Of a stretch of 64,000 nucleotides of DNA, positions 8,892 to 18,239 are shown piece after piece (the stretch's first letter is position 1; each line of letters starts with the position of its first letter). The notes below the pieces were generated by a model that worked only from the letters and a program-made list of their open reading frames with translations, had not been told where the DNA came from and searched no databases. Both the position numbers and the translations under genes were made by a program. Origin of the DNA: Bacteroidales bacterium (GTDB taxonomy: Bacteria > Bacteroidota > Bacteroidia > Bacteroidales > Tenuifilaceae); the NCBI GenBank assembly GCA_025361485.1, contig JANYLA010000050.1:1-64000 (forward strand), in the 5' to 3' direction.

Positions 8892-9470
8892 CTAATAATT
8901 CTTTCCCTTTTCCTCAAAATACGCTTCGGGATGATTGCAAACAGGGCAATTCTTTAAAGCTTTTTTGCCTTTGTGAACATGTCCGCATTTACGGCAAACC
9001 CATTCGATATCCTCTTCACGTTCAAAAACTTTTCCTGATTCAACTCTTTCTAAAAGTTTTTTATAACGCTCCTCATGCTCCTTCTCAATCTTAGCGATTA
9101 GTTTAAACGCAGTTGCCACTTTCTTAAACCCTTCCTGCTCGGCTATTTCGGCAAAACGAGGATATAGGTCTGTCCACTCTTCGTGCTCACCCATTGCCGC
9201 TGCTTTTAAGTTCTCAGCAGTTGTTCCGATCGAACCTGCTGGATAAGTTGCAGTAATTTCAACTGAACCTCCCTCTAAGAATCTAAAAAATATTTTAGCG
9301 TGTGCTTCTTCTTGCATTGCAGTTTCAAGAAACAACGCTGCAATTTGCTCATAGCCTTCCTCTTTAGCCTTTTTCGAAAAGAATGTATAGCGGTTTTTAG
9401 CTTGCGATTCGCCAGCAAATGCTTTTAAAAGATTCTTTTCTGTTTGAGTTCCTTTTATACTTTTATCCAT
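8892..9470 (-). CDS. rbr: Rubrerythrin
   Basis: This 192-residue non-haem iron protein reduces hydrogen peroxide in anaerobes and microaerophiles. The N-terminal four-helix domain shows di-iron ligand motifs: Glu21 in GESQAKNRY, Glu54 and His57 in [10 protein letters not shown], the EHEEW segment near 95-99 and EKEHEERY near 129-136. The C-terminal rubredoxin-like domain has CRKC (159-162) and CPVC (175-178), which bind a single iron. Length and domain order are complete. Its presence supports an anaerobic lifestyle with oxidative-stress defence. It is a monocistronic minus-strand gene. Confidence 0.95.
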   Translation of the reverse strand: MDKSIKGTQTEKNLLKAFAGESQAKNRYTFFSKKAKEEGYEQIAALFLETAMQEEAHAKIFFRFLEGGSVEITATYPAGSIGTTAENLKAAAMGEHEEWTDLYPRFAEIAEQEGFKKVATAFKLIAKIEKEHEERYKKLLERVESGKVFEREEDIEWVCRKCGHVHKGKKALKNCPVCNHPEAYFEEKGKNY

Positions 9471-9602
9471 AATGGTTATAGCGTTAAATTTAGAATCGTA
9501 TCAAAATTAGTAAAAAAAGTATGTGGATTGATTCCAAATTACTAATCGATTGTTTAGGCGAAGCGTATCAGGCTTTAAATAATGTCATCACATGAAGTTA
9601 TA

Positions 9603-9629
9603 AAAAAGCGGTCTGTTAAGCCGCTTTTT
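9603..9629 (-). terminator. Rho-independent terminator
   Basis: A 9-bp stem AAAAAGCGG (9603-9611) / CCGCTTTTT (9621-9629) with a 9-base loop. On the minus strand it ends in a T-run and lies about 35 bp after the membrane-protein gene ending at 9665, so it probably terminates that transcript or the M1-peptidase operon. Confidence 0.75.
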
Positions 9630-9664
9630 CTTGTGTGAATTAAAAAGTTTTTTTACGATTCCGT

Positions 9665-10519
9665 TTATTTTGAATACAAATTGTACTGGCTCCCAAACAT
9701 CCAAACCCTACTGAATACCCTAGAAAAAATAAACCCTTGTTGGATAAAAAACATTATTAGGATTGTAAAGCCTGAAGTCATTCCTATTGCGCGATTAAGG
9801 ACAAAAAGAATAACGAGCAAAAGTAATGGAACAATAAGTTGTAATAAAAACAATGGAAGTGCGCTTGCAAAATTTTTAAAAACAAACTTTAAAGAGCAAA
9901 AAATAGTCCTAAAAACCTTGCGCGAATCCTCTGAAACAATACAGATCTTCGTGTAATATGTTACCATTTGTAGAATTATCAATAAAATCAAATGGATAAT
10001 TACGCTAACTAAGACAATATAAAAAAGCGACGCTTCTGAGGCAACCGTATCGCTTGCACTACTTACAATCAATGACATAGGCAAATAAACCACAACCGCA
10101 ATTAATAAGTTAAATACTAGCATATACAAGAATAGCTTGATAAACCTAAAAAAGTAATGAACACAACCATTTAAAAATGCTTTAATAGAGAATTTTTCGT
10201 TTGAATTAAAAATGAATAAAATCCCCCCTGACATAAATATGCTAACTATTAAGTAAAAAAAGATAAGCCAACGAGCTTGAGCTATAATTGTAGCCAAACC
10301 TTTAAAAGATCGTAAGAATTCTGTTAAGGAGGTAAAGTCAAATCCTTTTAATAGGGCATCGGGAAGCATCGAATATCCAAATCCTTCTTTCAAAAAATTC
10401 AACATAGGAAATACCACTAAAAGAGCCAAAATTAGATTTATACAATAAATTAAAAATGCCATCTTCATTGCTCTAAAAGACATTTTAAATCCTGATATAT
10501 ATGAGTTAATTACTTTCAT
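9665..10519 (-). CDS. Polytopic membrane protein of unknown function
   Basis: The 284-residue protein is very hydrophobic, with about six predicted membrane helices (near 20-40, 84-106, 128-152, 165-190, 218-243 and 246-266). I recognise no catalytic motif and no confident family. It begins 23 bp after the stop codon of the upstream M1 peptidase gene on the same strand, so the two are probably co-transcribed and share a terminator at 9603-9629. A role in the membrane linked to the secreted peptidase is possible but unsupported. Confidence 0.6.
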   Translation of the reverse strand: MKVINSYISGFKMSFRAMKMAFLIYCINLILALLVVFPMLNFLKEGFGYSMLPDALLKGFDFTSLTEFLRSFKGLATIIAQARWLIFFYLIVSIFMSGGILFIFNSNEKFSIKAFLNGCVHYFFRFIKLFLYMLVFNLLIAVVVYLPMSLIVSSASDTVASEASLFYIVLVSVIIHLILLIILQMVTYYTKICIVSEDSRKVFRTIFCSLKFVFKNFASALPLFLLQLIVPLLLLVILFVLNRAIGMTSGFTILIMFFIQQGFIFSRVFSRVWMFGSQYNLYSK

Positions 10520-10542
10520 CTTTTTAATATTTTAATTGTTGA

Positions 10543-12558
10543 CTATGAGAATATTGAGAATGATTGCATCAAATTTTGCAACATAAAAAGAAACTTTAAC
10601 GCAAATTTCCATGCGGTTGATTTCTTAGGTTCCAGAGTTAGGCTATTATTCATCAGGTTTACATCCATAAGTATCTTATTTTCAGGATCGACTTTTGCCC
10701 AAACAATCTTAGCCGGTTTTTGGTATGAAAAATCAAACGACCGTGCCTTACCATCCCAAATTTCATGAACTTCATCACCATTATCGAATTTAATCAGCAC
10801 ATCAATGGGTAAACAAATCTCGCCAAGACGATTTAAAACAACTTTTGATTTATAAATTTTCGTTTTGGAAACACTATCCTTAAGCATAACCTTTTGTCCA
10901 TTAACATCAACAATACCTTTATCAGAAATAACCTCATTATTCTCTATTGATGCAACCATATAGTCGCAAGTATTAGTGCCATATAAAACCTGATCGAAAT
11001 ACCAGTTCATATTCTCACCAAATTTATTTCCATGGTTTTTTGCAACAACTTCATTAACTATTGCTATAAAATCAGTTGCGCAAGGATGTTTGAATTTCCA
11101 TCGGTTATAGTATGTTTTCACTATCTCATCCATGGTTTCTCGACCAACCAAATTGTCAAGTGTATTCATCCATGTAGATGCCTTCATGTAGGATAAGTTA
11201 CCATATCCACCATGTTTATAATCCCACGAATAGCGGAAATTTTCAGCAATTTTTGGGTTGCGCATGGCAACATAACCATTTCGAGTATTTTCACCATCGC
11301 CCATCTTTAGCCCTAAAAAATCAACAAGCGATGATTTATCACCATATGCATAATCCATTATTCGGGTTTCAAAATAGCTATTAAAACCTTCATCTAACCA
11401 AGGTTTCTCAAACTCATTCGATGCAAGAATACCCATAAAGTATGCATGACCAAATTCGTGAATAGTAACCATTTCGGTAAACCTTAACCCGTAAGGCATA
11501 CCCCATAAACAATCGGCTGTAATGAATGTAGTATACTCCATACCACCAGCACCCATTCCTCTAAAGGGGGGATCAACAATAGTTAAATATGGATAAGGAT
11601 ATTCTCCGAGATGCTCTTCGAAATATTTAAGAGCGATAATAGCTGAGTTGATATGCCTATCGGCCTGACTAAAATGCTCAGGCTGGAGAAGAACTTTAAT
11701 CTTTACATGTTTGTACTGACTTTCAGCTATTTGAAAACGTGGTGAAGCAGTCCAAGCAAAATCTACGATATCCTCTGCTCTGTAATTTAAGGTTTTGGTA
11801 CCATCTCCATTATCCTTCACCGATTGAAGTAAACCACCGCTTCCAACTTCAAACTTATTTGGCAGAGTTATATTTACATTATAAACGCTAAAGTTTGAAT
11901 AGAATTCCGAATTAGCATGAAACTGATGACAATTCCATTGTCCTTTTATCGCATACCGCTGTCCTTTAGGTTCATAAACACCAATTTTTGGAAACCATTG
12001 TCCAACCAAGAAGAAATCATCACTATAACCAGTACGTGCAAATATTTTAGGGAGTTTAGATACAAACTTTATCTCCAGCTGTATCTCCTCGTTTGGTTTT
12101 ACTGGCTTTTCAAGCATTACAGATATAACTGTTTGATCATCTGGGTTGTTATCATCCGGATGAATAAAAACTATTTTGCTTGTCAGCACCTCGCCTCCAA
12201 CTACTTTCATACTAAGCACATCGATATAGCCCCATTCCTCCATTTTTGATTCATCCAAACTAAATCCTCTATGTGAACCACCCGATTCATGCATAAAGGT
12301 TGATTTAGTATTCTTAAACGCGTTCAGATATAAATGGAATTGGAGTTCACTAACGAGATCGGTTGATGGATTCCTCCAATGTAAAATCATATCCCCATCA
12401 ATAAGTCTTTTATCAGGATTCAATTTTACAGACATATCATAGCTTGTAATTCTTTCGCTATTAGGCTTTGAAAAAATGTCTGCCTGTGCGATGGACACTT
12501 GATTTATGCTCATTAAAAGACCTATCAATAAGCAAATGTTCTTAAATACTGTTTTCAT
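10543..12558 (-). CDS. M1-family zinc metallopeptidase, exported
   Basis: This gluzincin has HEFGH with His367, Glu368 and His371 and, 18 residues later, Glu390, the third zinc ligand (WLDEG). The segment GMGAGGMEY upstream corresponds to the substrate-binding GAMEN-like motif. The N-terminal beta domain occupies about 30-240. A signal peptide (about residues 1-24, ending VSIAQA) predicts export to the periplasm or outer membrane. The reading frame is open to a TTG at 12579, but the ATG at 12558 places the signal peptide correctly, so I use it. The last 100 or so residues are non-catalytic. M1 enzymes remove N-terminal amino acids from peptides. It is followed by a membrane-protein gene in a probable operon. 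Confidence 0.88.
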   Translation of the reverse strand: MKTVFKNICLLIGLLMSINQVSIAQADIFSKPNSERITSYDMSVKLNPDKRLIDGDMILHWRNPSTDLVSELQFHLYLNAFKNTKSTFMHESGGSHRGFSLDESKMEEWGYIDVLSMKVVGGEVLTSKIVFIHPDDNNPDDQTVISVMLEKPVKPNEEIQLEIKFVSKLPKIFARTGYSDDFFLVGQWFPKIGVYEPKGQRYAIKGQWNCHQFHANSEFYSNFSVYNVNITLPNKFEVGSGGLLQSVKDNGDGTKTLNYRAEDIVDFAWTASPRFQIAESQYKHVKIKVLLQPEHFSQADRHINSAIIALKYFEEHLGEYPYPYLTIVDPPFRGMGAGGMEYTTFITADCLWGMPYGLRFTEMVTIHEFGHAYFMGILASNEFEKPWLDEGFNSYFETRIMDYAYGDKSSLVDFLGLKMGDGENTRNGYVAMRNPKIAENFRYSWDYKHGGYGNLSYMKASTWMNTLDNLVGRETMDEIVKTYYNRWKFKHPCATDFIAIVNEVVAKNHGNKFGENMNWYFDQVLYGTNTCDYMVASIENNEVISDKGIVDVNGQKVMLKDSVSKTKIYKSKVVLNRLGEICLPIDVLIKFDNGDEVHEIWDGKARSFDFSYQKPAKIVWAKVDPENKILMDVNLMNNSLTLEPKKSTAWKFALKFLFMLQNLMQSFSIFS

Positions 12559-12953
12559 AGGAAGGAAATGATTAGTCAACTAAATTAAATGATTTTTTAA
12601 ATATTAAAGTTAATTATCGCTAAGATATTTGACGCCTTAAGGATTAATTAGCTACATCGAACCCTTAAAATTATTTTGATGAGTGTCCGTTATTATGACT
12701 ATTCCTTTGAATTCTGCGAAATTACTCTGACAGGTTCTTCGAACTCTGCCAGGAAGTTTCTAGAGAATAATGACCTTTCAGAGTCGTTAGACCTGAAAGA
12801 GTCAATTAACAGTTCTCATTTAGGCATCTTTGCGGAAATTCGGTTATTTACTGGATGCCCATTGAAGATGGATTCAAAAAATTAAGATAGAACATTAAGG
12901 TTATGGAGTTTAAGTATAACTTTACGCCATAACCTTTAATGCCTTTAGTAGCT
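12559..12953. other. Gene-free stretch with several stem-loops
   Basis: No credible gene is seen between the M1 peptidase start and the lipoprotein start. The stretch holds an imperfect hairpin at 12727-12737/12741-12752, a 7-bp pair 12775-12781/12793-12799, and a long inverted repeat 12893-12906/12927-12941 described separately. A 69-codon open frame at 12676-12885 crosses the first two hairpins, has no known domain and is not credited as a gene. Confidence 0.5.
12893..12941. repeat. Long inverted repeat just upstream of a lipoprotein gene
   Basis: A 14-base left arm (12893-12906) pairs with a 15-base right arm (12927-12941) with a single bulged A; the 20-base loop contains further self-complementary bases. 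The hairpin ends 12 bp before the ATG at 12954, and the alternative ATG at 12939 lies within the right arm. It may terminate upstream transcripts, affect translation, or be a copy of an interspersed repeat. Confidence 0.6.
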
Positions 12954-13385
12954 ATGAGAAAGCATTTACACATCGCTGTCTTCGTTTTTATAATCGTAAG
13001 CTGCTCAACGAATAGCTTCGAAAAAGATACAATAGCAATTCAAATTGCAATGAATAAGCAATCTCAATGCTGGAGCAATGGAGATATTGACGGGTTTATG
13101 AATGGTTACTGGAAATCGGATAGCCTCCGGTTTTTAGGTCAACGAGGGCTTACTAAGGGTTGGCAAACAACATTAAATAACTACAAAAAATCATACCCAG
13201 ATAAAAGCGCAATGGGAAAGTTAATATTCACTCACATATCGTTTGAACCTTTAAATGACAAACAGATTTTTGTTGTGGGTAAATGGGAACTTAAAAGAGA
13301 GAAGGATACCTTAAGCGGTTATTATTCCTTAATCTGGAAAAAGATTGATAATGAATGGAAAGTGATTTTTGACCATACAAACTAA
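12954..13385 (+). CDS. DUF4440/SnoaL-like small lipoprotein
   Basis: The mature protein resembles the nuclear-transport-factor-2 (DUF4440/SnoaL) fold: a helix-rich start with QSQCWSNGDIDGFMNGYW, then curved-sheet strands ending in YSLIWKKIDNEWKVIFDHT. The N-terminus is a lipoprotein signal peptide with a lipobox IIVSCS, predicting an anchored periplasmic or surface protein. I chose ATG 12954 over 12939 because it gives a normal signal peptide and leaves the upstream hairpin outside the gene. The family is diverse (enzymes and binding proteins), so no activity can be assigned. It converges with the rRNA methyltransferase gene 12 bp away. Confidence 0.7.
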   Translation: MRKHLHIAVFVFIIVSCSTNSFEKDTIAIQIAMNKQSQCWSNGDIDGFMNGYWKSDSLRFLGQRGLTKGWQTTLNNYKKSYPDKSAMGKLIFTHISFEPLNDKQIFVVGKWELKREKDTLSGYYSLIWKKIDNEWKVIFDHTN

Positions 13386-13397
13386 TCATACACCAAA

Positions 13398-14582
13398 TTA
13401 CTCCACCTGCAACACAAGCCCTTTTAGATATTCTCCTTCAGGATGGTAAATATTTATTGGGTGATCGGCTGGTTGCGTTAGCTGATGTAGAATTTTCACA
13501 CTTCTTCCGGTCATTGCACATCCTGAGAATACGGCATTTCGAAAGCTGTCCTTATTCACAACCTGCGAGCAGGAGAATGTAAATAGCAAACCACCGGGAT
13601 TCAACTTATCAATGGCTGCAGCATTAAGCCTTTTGTAGGCTTGAAGAGCATTTCTTAGCGCATCGTTATGCTTTGCAAAAGCAGGAGGATCAAGTATAAT
13701 GATATCGAATTTTTCGGTTGAATTTCTAATAAACTCAAATACATCGCCACAAACAGCCTCGTGCTTTGAGGTATCGCCAAAGTTTAATTCAATATTCCTT
13801 TTAGTTAGCTCAATCGCCTTTTGTGAGCTATCAACGGTAATCGCTTTTGTTGCACCGCCCTTAATCGCGTATACGGAAAATCCGCCAGTGTAACCAAATG
13901 TATTTAAAACGGTTTTGCCGTTAGCGTAATTTTGCAGTAAGAGTCGATTCTCGCGTTGATCGATAAAAAAACCTGTCTTTTGCCCTTCGATCCAAGACAC
14001 CTCGAATCGATTTCCATGCTCAAGCAGGGTATCTGATGATTCCTTGCCGATTAAATAGCCGTCAATTGGGTTTATCCCCGATTTAAAAGGAAGCGTTCCT
14101 GTACTTTTATCGTAAACCGAGGCGATATCGCCCTTAAACTCTTCAACGATAATTTCGGCAAGCATCTGACGTATAATGTACATCCCAACGGAATGGCATT
14201 GCATTACTGCGGTTGAACCATAAATATCAACAATCAGTCCAGGCATATTATCGCCTTCGCCATGAATTAGCCTATATGTGTTTGTGATGCTACTCTTGAA
14301 TAAACCAAGCGTTTTTCTGAGGTGTATCGCATTTGAAATTTTTTGTCTCCAAAATTCTTTGTTGATATCTGCTTTTTCAAAAGAGATAACCCTTACCGAA
14401 ATGGATGATGGCTGGTAATGGCCTAGCGCAATAAAATTTCCGAATGAATCATCAATTTCAACCACATCCCCTTCGGATGGATTTCCATTAATTTTTCGAA
14501 TTGCACCTGAAAATAACCAAGGATGAAAACGCTGCAAAGATTGTTCTTTCCCCGGTTTTAGATCTATTTTAATAAATTCCAT
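13398..14582 (-). CDS. RlmI-like class I SAM-dependent rRNA methyltransferase
   Basis: This 394-residue protein has an N-terminal PUA RNA-binding domain (about 1-75) and a C-terminal Rossmann methyltransferase domain. The SAM-binding motif is visible as NTFGYTGGFSVYA, the catalytic motif as LDPPAF, and a candidate nucleophilic cysteine as FSCSQ. This is the architecture of RlmI, which forms 5-methylcytosine at position 1962 of 23S rRNA in E. coli. The exact target here is inferred. It is the last gene of an apparent operon with a 3'-5' exonuclease (24 bp upstream) and a DUF5063 protein, consistent with a role in RNA metabolism. Confidence 0.85.
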   Translation of the reverse strand: MEFIKIDLKPGKEQSLQRFHPWLFSGAIRKINGNPSEGDVVEIDDSFGNFIALGHYQPSSISVRVISFEKADINKEFWRQKISNAIHLRKTLGLFKSSITNTYRLIHGEGDNMPGLIVDIYGSTAVMQCHSVGMYIIRQMLAEIIVEEFKGDIASVYDKSTGTLPFKSGINPIDGYLIGKESSDTLLEHGNRFEVSWIEGQKTGFFIDQRENRLLLQNYANGKTVLNTFGYTGGFSVYAIKGGATKAITVDSSQKAIELTKRNIELNFGDTSKHEAVCGDVFEFIRNSTEKFDIIILDPPAFAKHNDALRNALQAYKRLNAAAIDKLNPGGLLFTFSCSQVVNKDSFRNAVFSGCAMTGRSVKILHQLTQPADHPINIYHPEGEYLKGLVLQVE

Positions 14583-14606
14583 TTTTCGATTTTTGTTTGG
14601 CTAATT

Positions 14607-15179
14607 TCACTCTAATATCATTTTCTTGTATATCTCGCTACAAATCCATGCATCAATTGCAGCGTATTGAAGCTGTGCTTCGGTAAGCGTTTCGGATTCC
14701 CAGTTTGAGAGCTGTTGGCTTTTCGAAACTCTAACATTAAGAACTATTGCAGCGAGTTTACGAACGCTTTTATTTTCAATCCCCTTTTCTACGGCAAAGT
14801 TCTGCAAATCAATGAACCCTTGAGGTTTGAATGCTTGTACTTTTTGTAACGATTTGATATCGTCGTGTATTGCAGCGCCAACCTTGATAATGTTTTTATC
14901 TTGAAGAACTTTTACAAGTGATTTTGGAATACCAGTTGGTATAACCCTAATAATAAGTGCTAATTCGTCGGAGGCGAGCTGGAGTAAAGCTACGCTATGT
15001 GTTTGACCCTTTTTAAATGTTGGTTTTGTTTCTGTATCGAAACCAATTATTCTGCTTTTTAAAAGGGATGGCAACCAAATATTTAGCTCTTTTTCGCTTG
15101 AAATCACTCTAATTTCACCCGAGTATGATGTTCTAGGAAGTTTAAGAATTTCTTCGTTATCAATCGTTTCTGCAAACAT
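14607..15179 (-). CDS. RNase D/WRN-type 3'-5' exonuclease
   Basis: The 190-residue single-domain protein is a DEDDy exonuclease. Asp48 and Glu50 in GFDTETKP form the Exo I motif, HDDIKSL forms Exo II, and QLQYAAIDAW contains the Tyr and Asp of Exo III. It lacks the HRDC domains of full RNase D, so it resembles the stand-alone WRN-exonuclease type. Substrates in this family are RNA or DNA 3' ends. It sits one base from the DUF5063 gene and 24 bp from the rRNA methyltransferase gene, so translation is probably coupled with the former. Confidence 0.88.
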   Translation of the reverse strand: MFAETIDNEEILKLPRTSYSGEIRVISSEKELNIWLPSLLKSRIIGFDTETKPTFKKGQTHSVALLQLASDELALIIRVIPTGIPKSLVKVLQDKNIIKVGAAIHDDIKSLQKVQAFKPQGFIDLQNFAVEKGIENKSVRKLAAIVLNVRVSKSQQLSNWESETLTEAQLQYAAIDAWICSEIYKKMILE

Positions 15180-15180
15180 C

Positions 15181-15795
15181 TCAAATATTGCTATTTAAAT
15201 CATTTTGGCGTCGTGTGATGAACCAATTACTTGTATCGTTCTCTTTTTGTTCCGTTTTCGATTCATCGGTTTGTTCTAAATCGATATCCGAGAATAGAAG
15301 TAAGTGCATTGTCCTTATTGAATTTGCTAGCCTCATTCCCCAGTATTCCTGAAAATTTGTTCTGCATTCCCAAAGTGCATCGTTCATAACCTCAGCGTCG
15401 CCAGCCTGATAAAGCATGGTGAAATTCTTAAGATCCTGCCAAACATCGGTTAAATATTCTGCAATGCTTGCCGTATAAACACCATCCCCTTCATTCGCCC
15501 TCGGATCGTATATTTCAAGAAAATCATTGTTTGGGCCTAAGTTCTCTTTAAGGTTATTCTGAATCTCAAAATAAAACTCTTCGGTCACAAATTTTTCGTT
15601 CCCCTCATCGTATATTGGATCTGTCTCTGGGAGCAGAGATGCCTTGTAATACAATAGAGGAAGCAGTTTTTGAGATGCAGTAATGAATGATTTTCGATTG
15701 TGTGTTTTAATATTTTCAAGAAAGGCACAGTATTCTCTTGCAACAGTAGCAAATTCAACAACATTTCGGCTATACACTATGCTTTTTATATCCAT
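15181..15795 (-). CDS. DUF5063 domain protein
   Basis: The 204-residue acidic, helical protein matches the DUF5063 type I know from Bacteroidota. It has a four-helix-like pattern with FATVAREYCAFLE near the start, an acidic middle, and EYWGMRLANSIRTMHLLL near the end. No catalytic motif is obvious. It is the first gene of a three-gene operon with a DEDDy exonuclease (1 bp gap) and an RlmI-like methyltransferase. The spacing suggests it assists the exonuclease or RNA processing, but that is inference from context. Confidence 0.7.
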   Translation of the reverse strand: MDIKSIVYSRNVVEFATVAREYCAFLENIKTHNRKSFITASQKLLPLLYYKASLLPETDPIYDEGNEKFVTEEFYFEIQNNLKENLGPNNDFLEIYDPRANEGDGVYTASIAEYLTDVWQDLKNFTMLYQAGDAEVMNDALWECRTNFQEYWGMRLANSIRTMHLLLFSDIDLEQTDESKTEQKENDTSNWFITRRQNDLNSNI

Positions 15796-15836
15796 TTCAG
15801 TCTATTTGATTGTGATTTGTAAATATTTTAGAAATG

Positions 15837-15844
15837 CAAATATA
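15837..15844 (-). promoter_or_regulatory. Putative -7 element for the DUF5063 operon
   Basis: On the minus strand this is TATATTTG, an exact match to TAnnTTTG, about 40 bp before the DUF5063 start. No clear TTG lies at the right distance upstream, so support is partial. Confidence 0.35.
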
Positions 15845-15980
15845 GGAAAGTTGTTAAAGGTTACACTTACATTTTGAAGCCTTATTTTTATCAATGAATA
15901 GTTTTTGTACTCGTTAAAAATGAGACTAGGCATAAAGGTTCATGCCATTATAATTGAAACATAAAGTATTAATAGTAGAA

Positions 15981-18002
15981 TTAACCTAAGGGTAAAGTAA
16001 ATCTGAATGTAGAGCCTTTGCCAATTTCGCTTTCGATCCAAAATTCGCCATCGAGTTTTTTAATAAACTCTTTACATATTGTCAATCCAATCCCTGTCCC
16101 TTTCTCGTTAAAAGTGCCTAAGGTTGAATGGTTTATATCAGATATTAATAAGTTACTAATAAGCTCTTTGCCCATTCCAATACCATTGTCTTGAATAGAA
16201 ATCTCAGCGTGGTCTATAAATGATTTTGCAGAAACTTTAATTTCTCCCCCAGGATTTGAATATTTTATAGAGTTCGAAATCAGATTGCGAATTACGGTGT
16301 TCAACATGTTGGCGTCTGCAATTACATAAAATTCATCTATCGATTCGTAATGTAGTTTTACTCTCTTGTTGTTCGCGTGTGGGAAAAAAGTTTTAATATT
16401 TTCACTAATTACAGTTATAATACTTATTTTTTCTTTACTGACATTTACCTGGTGAGTTTGAGTTTTAGCCCAATTTAAAAGATTTTCAAGGATGCCCAAT
16501 GTGTTAATTCCAACTTCGTTAATTTGCTCATTCATCTCGACGATTTCATCTATACTTGATTTGTTAACATTCTCTTTAATATAGTTTGAGAATCCAATAA
16601 TTGAAGTAAAAGGAGATCTCAAATCATGCCCTATTATTGAGAATAATTTATCCTTCGTGAAATTAAGATTTGATAGATTGTCTGATTGTTTTTGAAGCGC
16701 ATCCCTTTGAGCCTCAATTTCTTCCTTTTGTGATTTAATTTCTGTATTCGCAATGGTTAATCCTGTATTTAATTCTGCAATTTCCTTTGTTTTTAGATTT
16801 AATGCTTTATAGGCTTGGTTTTTATCACGATAAAAAAATACAATTATTCCAATTAGCACTACCATCAAAAGGAAACCTACAATTAAAATATTTAACTGAG
16901 TTCGTTGATTGCTAATTCTTTCATTTAATATCTCTTCTTTCTGCTTTGTAATAATTTCCTGCTCTTTATTCTTAATTTCATACTTGTAGTTTTCAGTTAA
17001 TCTGGTAATTTTCTGAATATAAATATTGTTAGTGATACTATCTTTTATATTTGTTGCAAACTCCTGAAAATAGAGTGCCTTTTTGAATTCCCCCAGTTTA
17101 GAATAGGATAATTTAAGTCCTTCAGCTGCGTCCTTGTTAACTTGAGGAATCCCGAAACCTTTAATTAAAATCATGCTTTTCTTAAAGTTTTCTATTGCTC
17201 CATTATAATCTTTTTTTTGATTATCGTACTCGCCAAGACATTTATAAATATTAGCAATTCCTACATAATCATTCATCAGTTTAAATATCGCAAGAGATCG
17301 ATTGTAATAGATTAAACTGCTATCATAGCTCCCTTTTTTAAAATGAATTAATCCTATATTTAAATAGGAGGATGCAATACCGGTTTTTAATTTTAATTGC
17401 TTACGATATTCGAGTGATTTTCGAAATGAAACTAAAGCTGAGTCATCTTCTGAACTATTCATGTATATAAGGCCTAACATATGATAAATATAACTTAGGT
17501 TGTACTTATCATTTAGCTGAGTAGATATTTTCAATGCTTTATTAACATATTCTAATGCTTGATCATAAACACCTAATCGATTATAAATATCCCCGATGTT
17601 ATTGTATTCGAGTGCTTCAAGTTTGAGAAAATTACATTTTTCGGCAAGATCGAGCCCTTTGAAGTAGAAATCCATTGCCTTAGAAAAATTCCCTAGGTTG
17701 CGTTGGTAGATGCCTAAGCGACCAAGAATATCTGCCTGCTCGAATTTCAGGTTTTTATCAATTGCATTTTTAAGAGCCGTTTTACCAAAGGAAACGGCTT
17801 TTGTTGTATCAGAATTTCGGTACTCCCAGCTTATCTGCTTTAAAACAGCAACTCTGGTAGAATCTTTTACAGTATTTAGCAACTTTGATAAACTATCAAT
17901 AGTTGTTTGTTTTTGCGAATATGAATTGATTGAAAATGATAGAGAGAAAGTTATTGTTATGAGTAAAAAAAAATAAAAAATAATCCCTTTGTTTTTAAAC
18001 AT
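15981..18002 (-). CDS. TPR-containing sensor histidine kinase
   Basis: The 673-residue protein begins with a signal peptide (about 1-30). About eight tetratricopeptide repeats follow (about 60-330), recognisable by recurring units such as NNIGDIYNRLGVYDQALEY. Next come a coiled-coil, a single membrane helix (about 372-393), a second coiled-coil, then a HisKA domain with His459 in IIGHDLRSPF and a HATPase_c domain with DNGIGM and GTGIGLTICK. This architecture is common in Bacteroidota, where the periplasmic TPR part may sense proteins or peptides. No response-regulator gene is adjacent, so the output is unknown. Confidence 0.9.
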   Translation of the reverse strand: MFKNKGIIFYFFLLITITFSLSFSINSYSQKQTTIDSLSKLLNTVKDSTRVAVLKQISWEYRNSDTTKAVSFGKTALKNAIDKNLKFEQADILGRLGIYQRNLGNFSKAMDFYFKGLDLAEKCNFLKLEALEYNNIGDIYNRLGVYDQALEYVNKALKISTQLNDKYNLSYIYHMLGLIYMNSSEDDSALVSFRKSLEYRKQLKLKTGIASSYLNIGLIHFKKGSYDSSLIYYNRSLAIFKLMNDYVGIANIYKCLGEYDNQKKDYNGAIENFKKSMILIKGFGIPQVNKDAAEGLKLSYSKLGEFKKALYFQEFATNIKDSITNNIYIQKITRLTENYKYEIKNKEQEIITKQKEEILNERISNQRTQLNILIVGFLLMVVLIGIIVFFYRDKNQAYKALNLKTKEIAELNTGLTIANTEIKSQKEEIEAQRDALQKQSDNLSNLNFTKDKLFSIIGHDLRSPFTSIIGFSNYIKENVNKSSIDEIVEMNEQINEVGINTLGILENLLNWAKTQTHQVNVSKEKISIITVISENIKTFFPHANNKRVKLHYESIDEFYVIADANMLNTVIRNLISNSIKYSNPGGEIKVSAKSFIDHAEISIQDNGIGMGKELISNLLISDINHSTLGTFNEKGTGIGLTICKEFIKKLDGEFWIESEIGKGSTFRFTLPLG

Positions 18003-18020
18003 TGTGTGCTGTTTTATTTA

Positions 18021-18028
18021 CAAATATA
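18021..18028 (-). promoter_or_regulatory. Putative -7 element for the TPR kinase gene
   Basis: Minus-strand TATATTTG, an exact TAnnTTTG match 18 bp before the start codon. The region is very AT-rich, so chance matching is possible. Confidence 0.3.
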
Positions 18029-18239
18029 AAAAAATTAAAACAAAAACTCTTTTTTTGCTTGACATCCAGGTGCTTTATTCAAACTATTGGATATGATTCT
18101 TAGGTTGGATTATGAAATTCTTAGACCTAATTAGTATAACAACAATGTTGATATCGAAAAATTGCTTTAATTATGGGATAACTTGATTCAGATTCGAAAA
18201 AAGACAAGAGTATAAAATCCAATCAGATATTCAGCTGTA

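Noticed and set aside
12676-12885. Open frame of 69 codons
   Set aside because: It runs through two hairpins and has no known features; better explained as non-coding repeat sequence.
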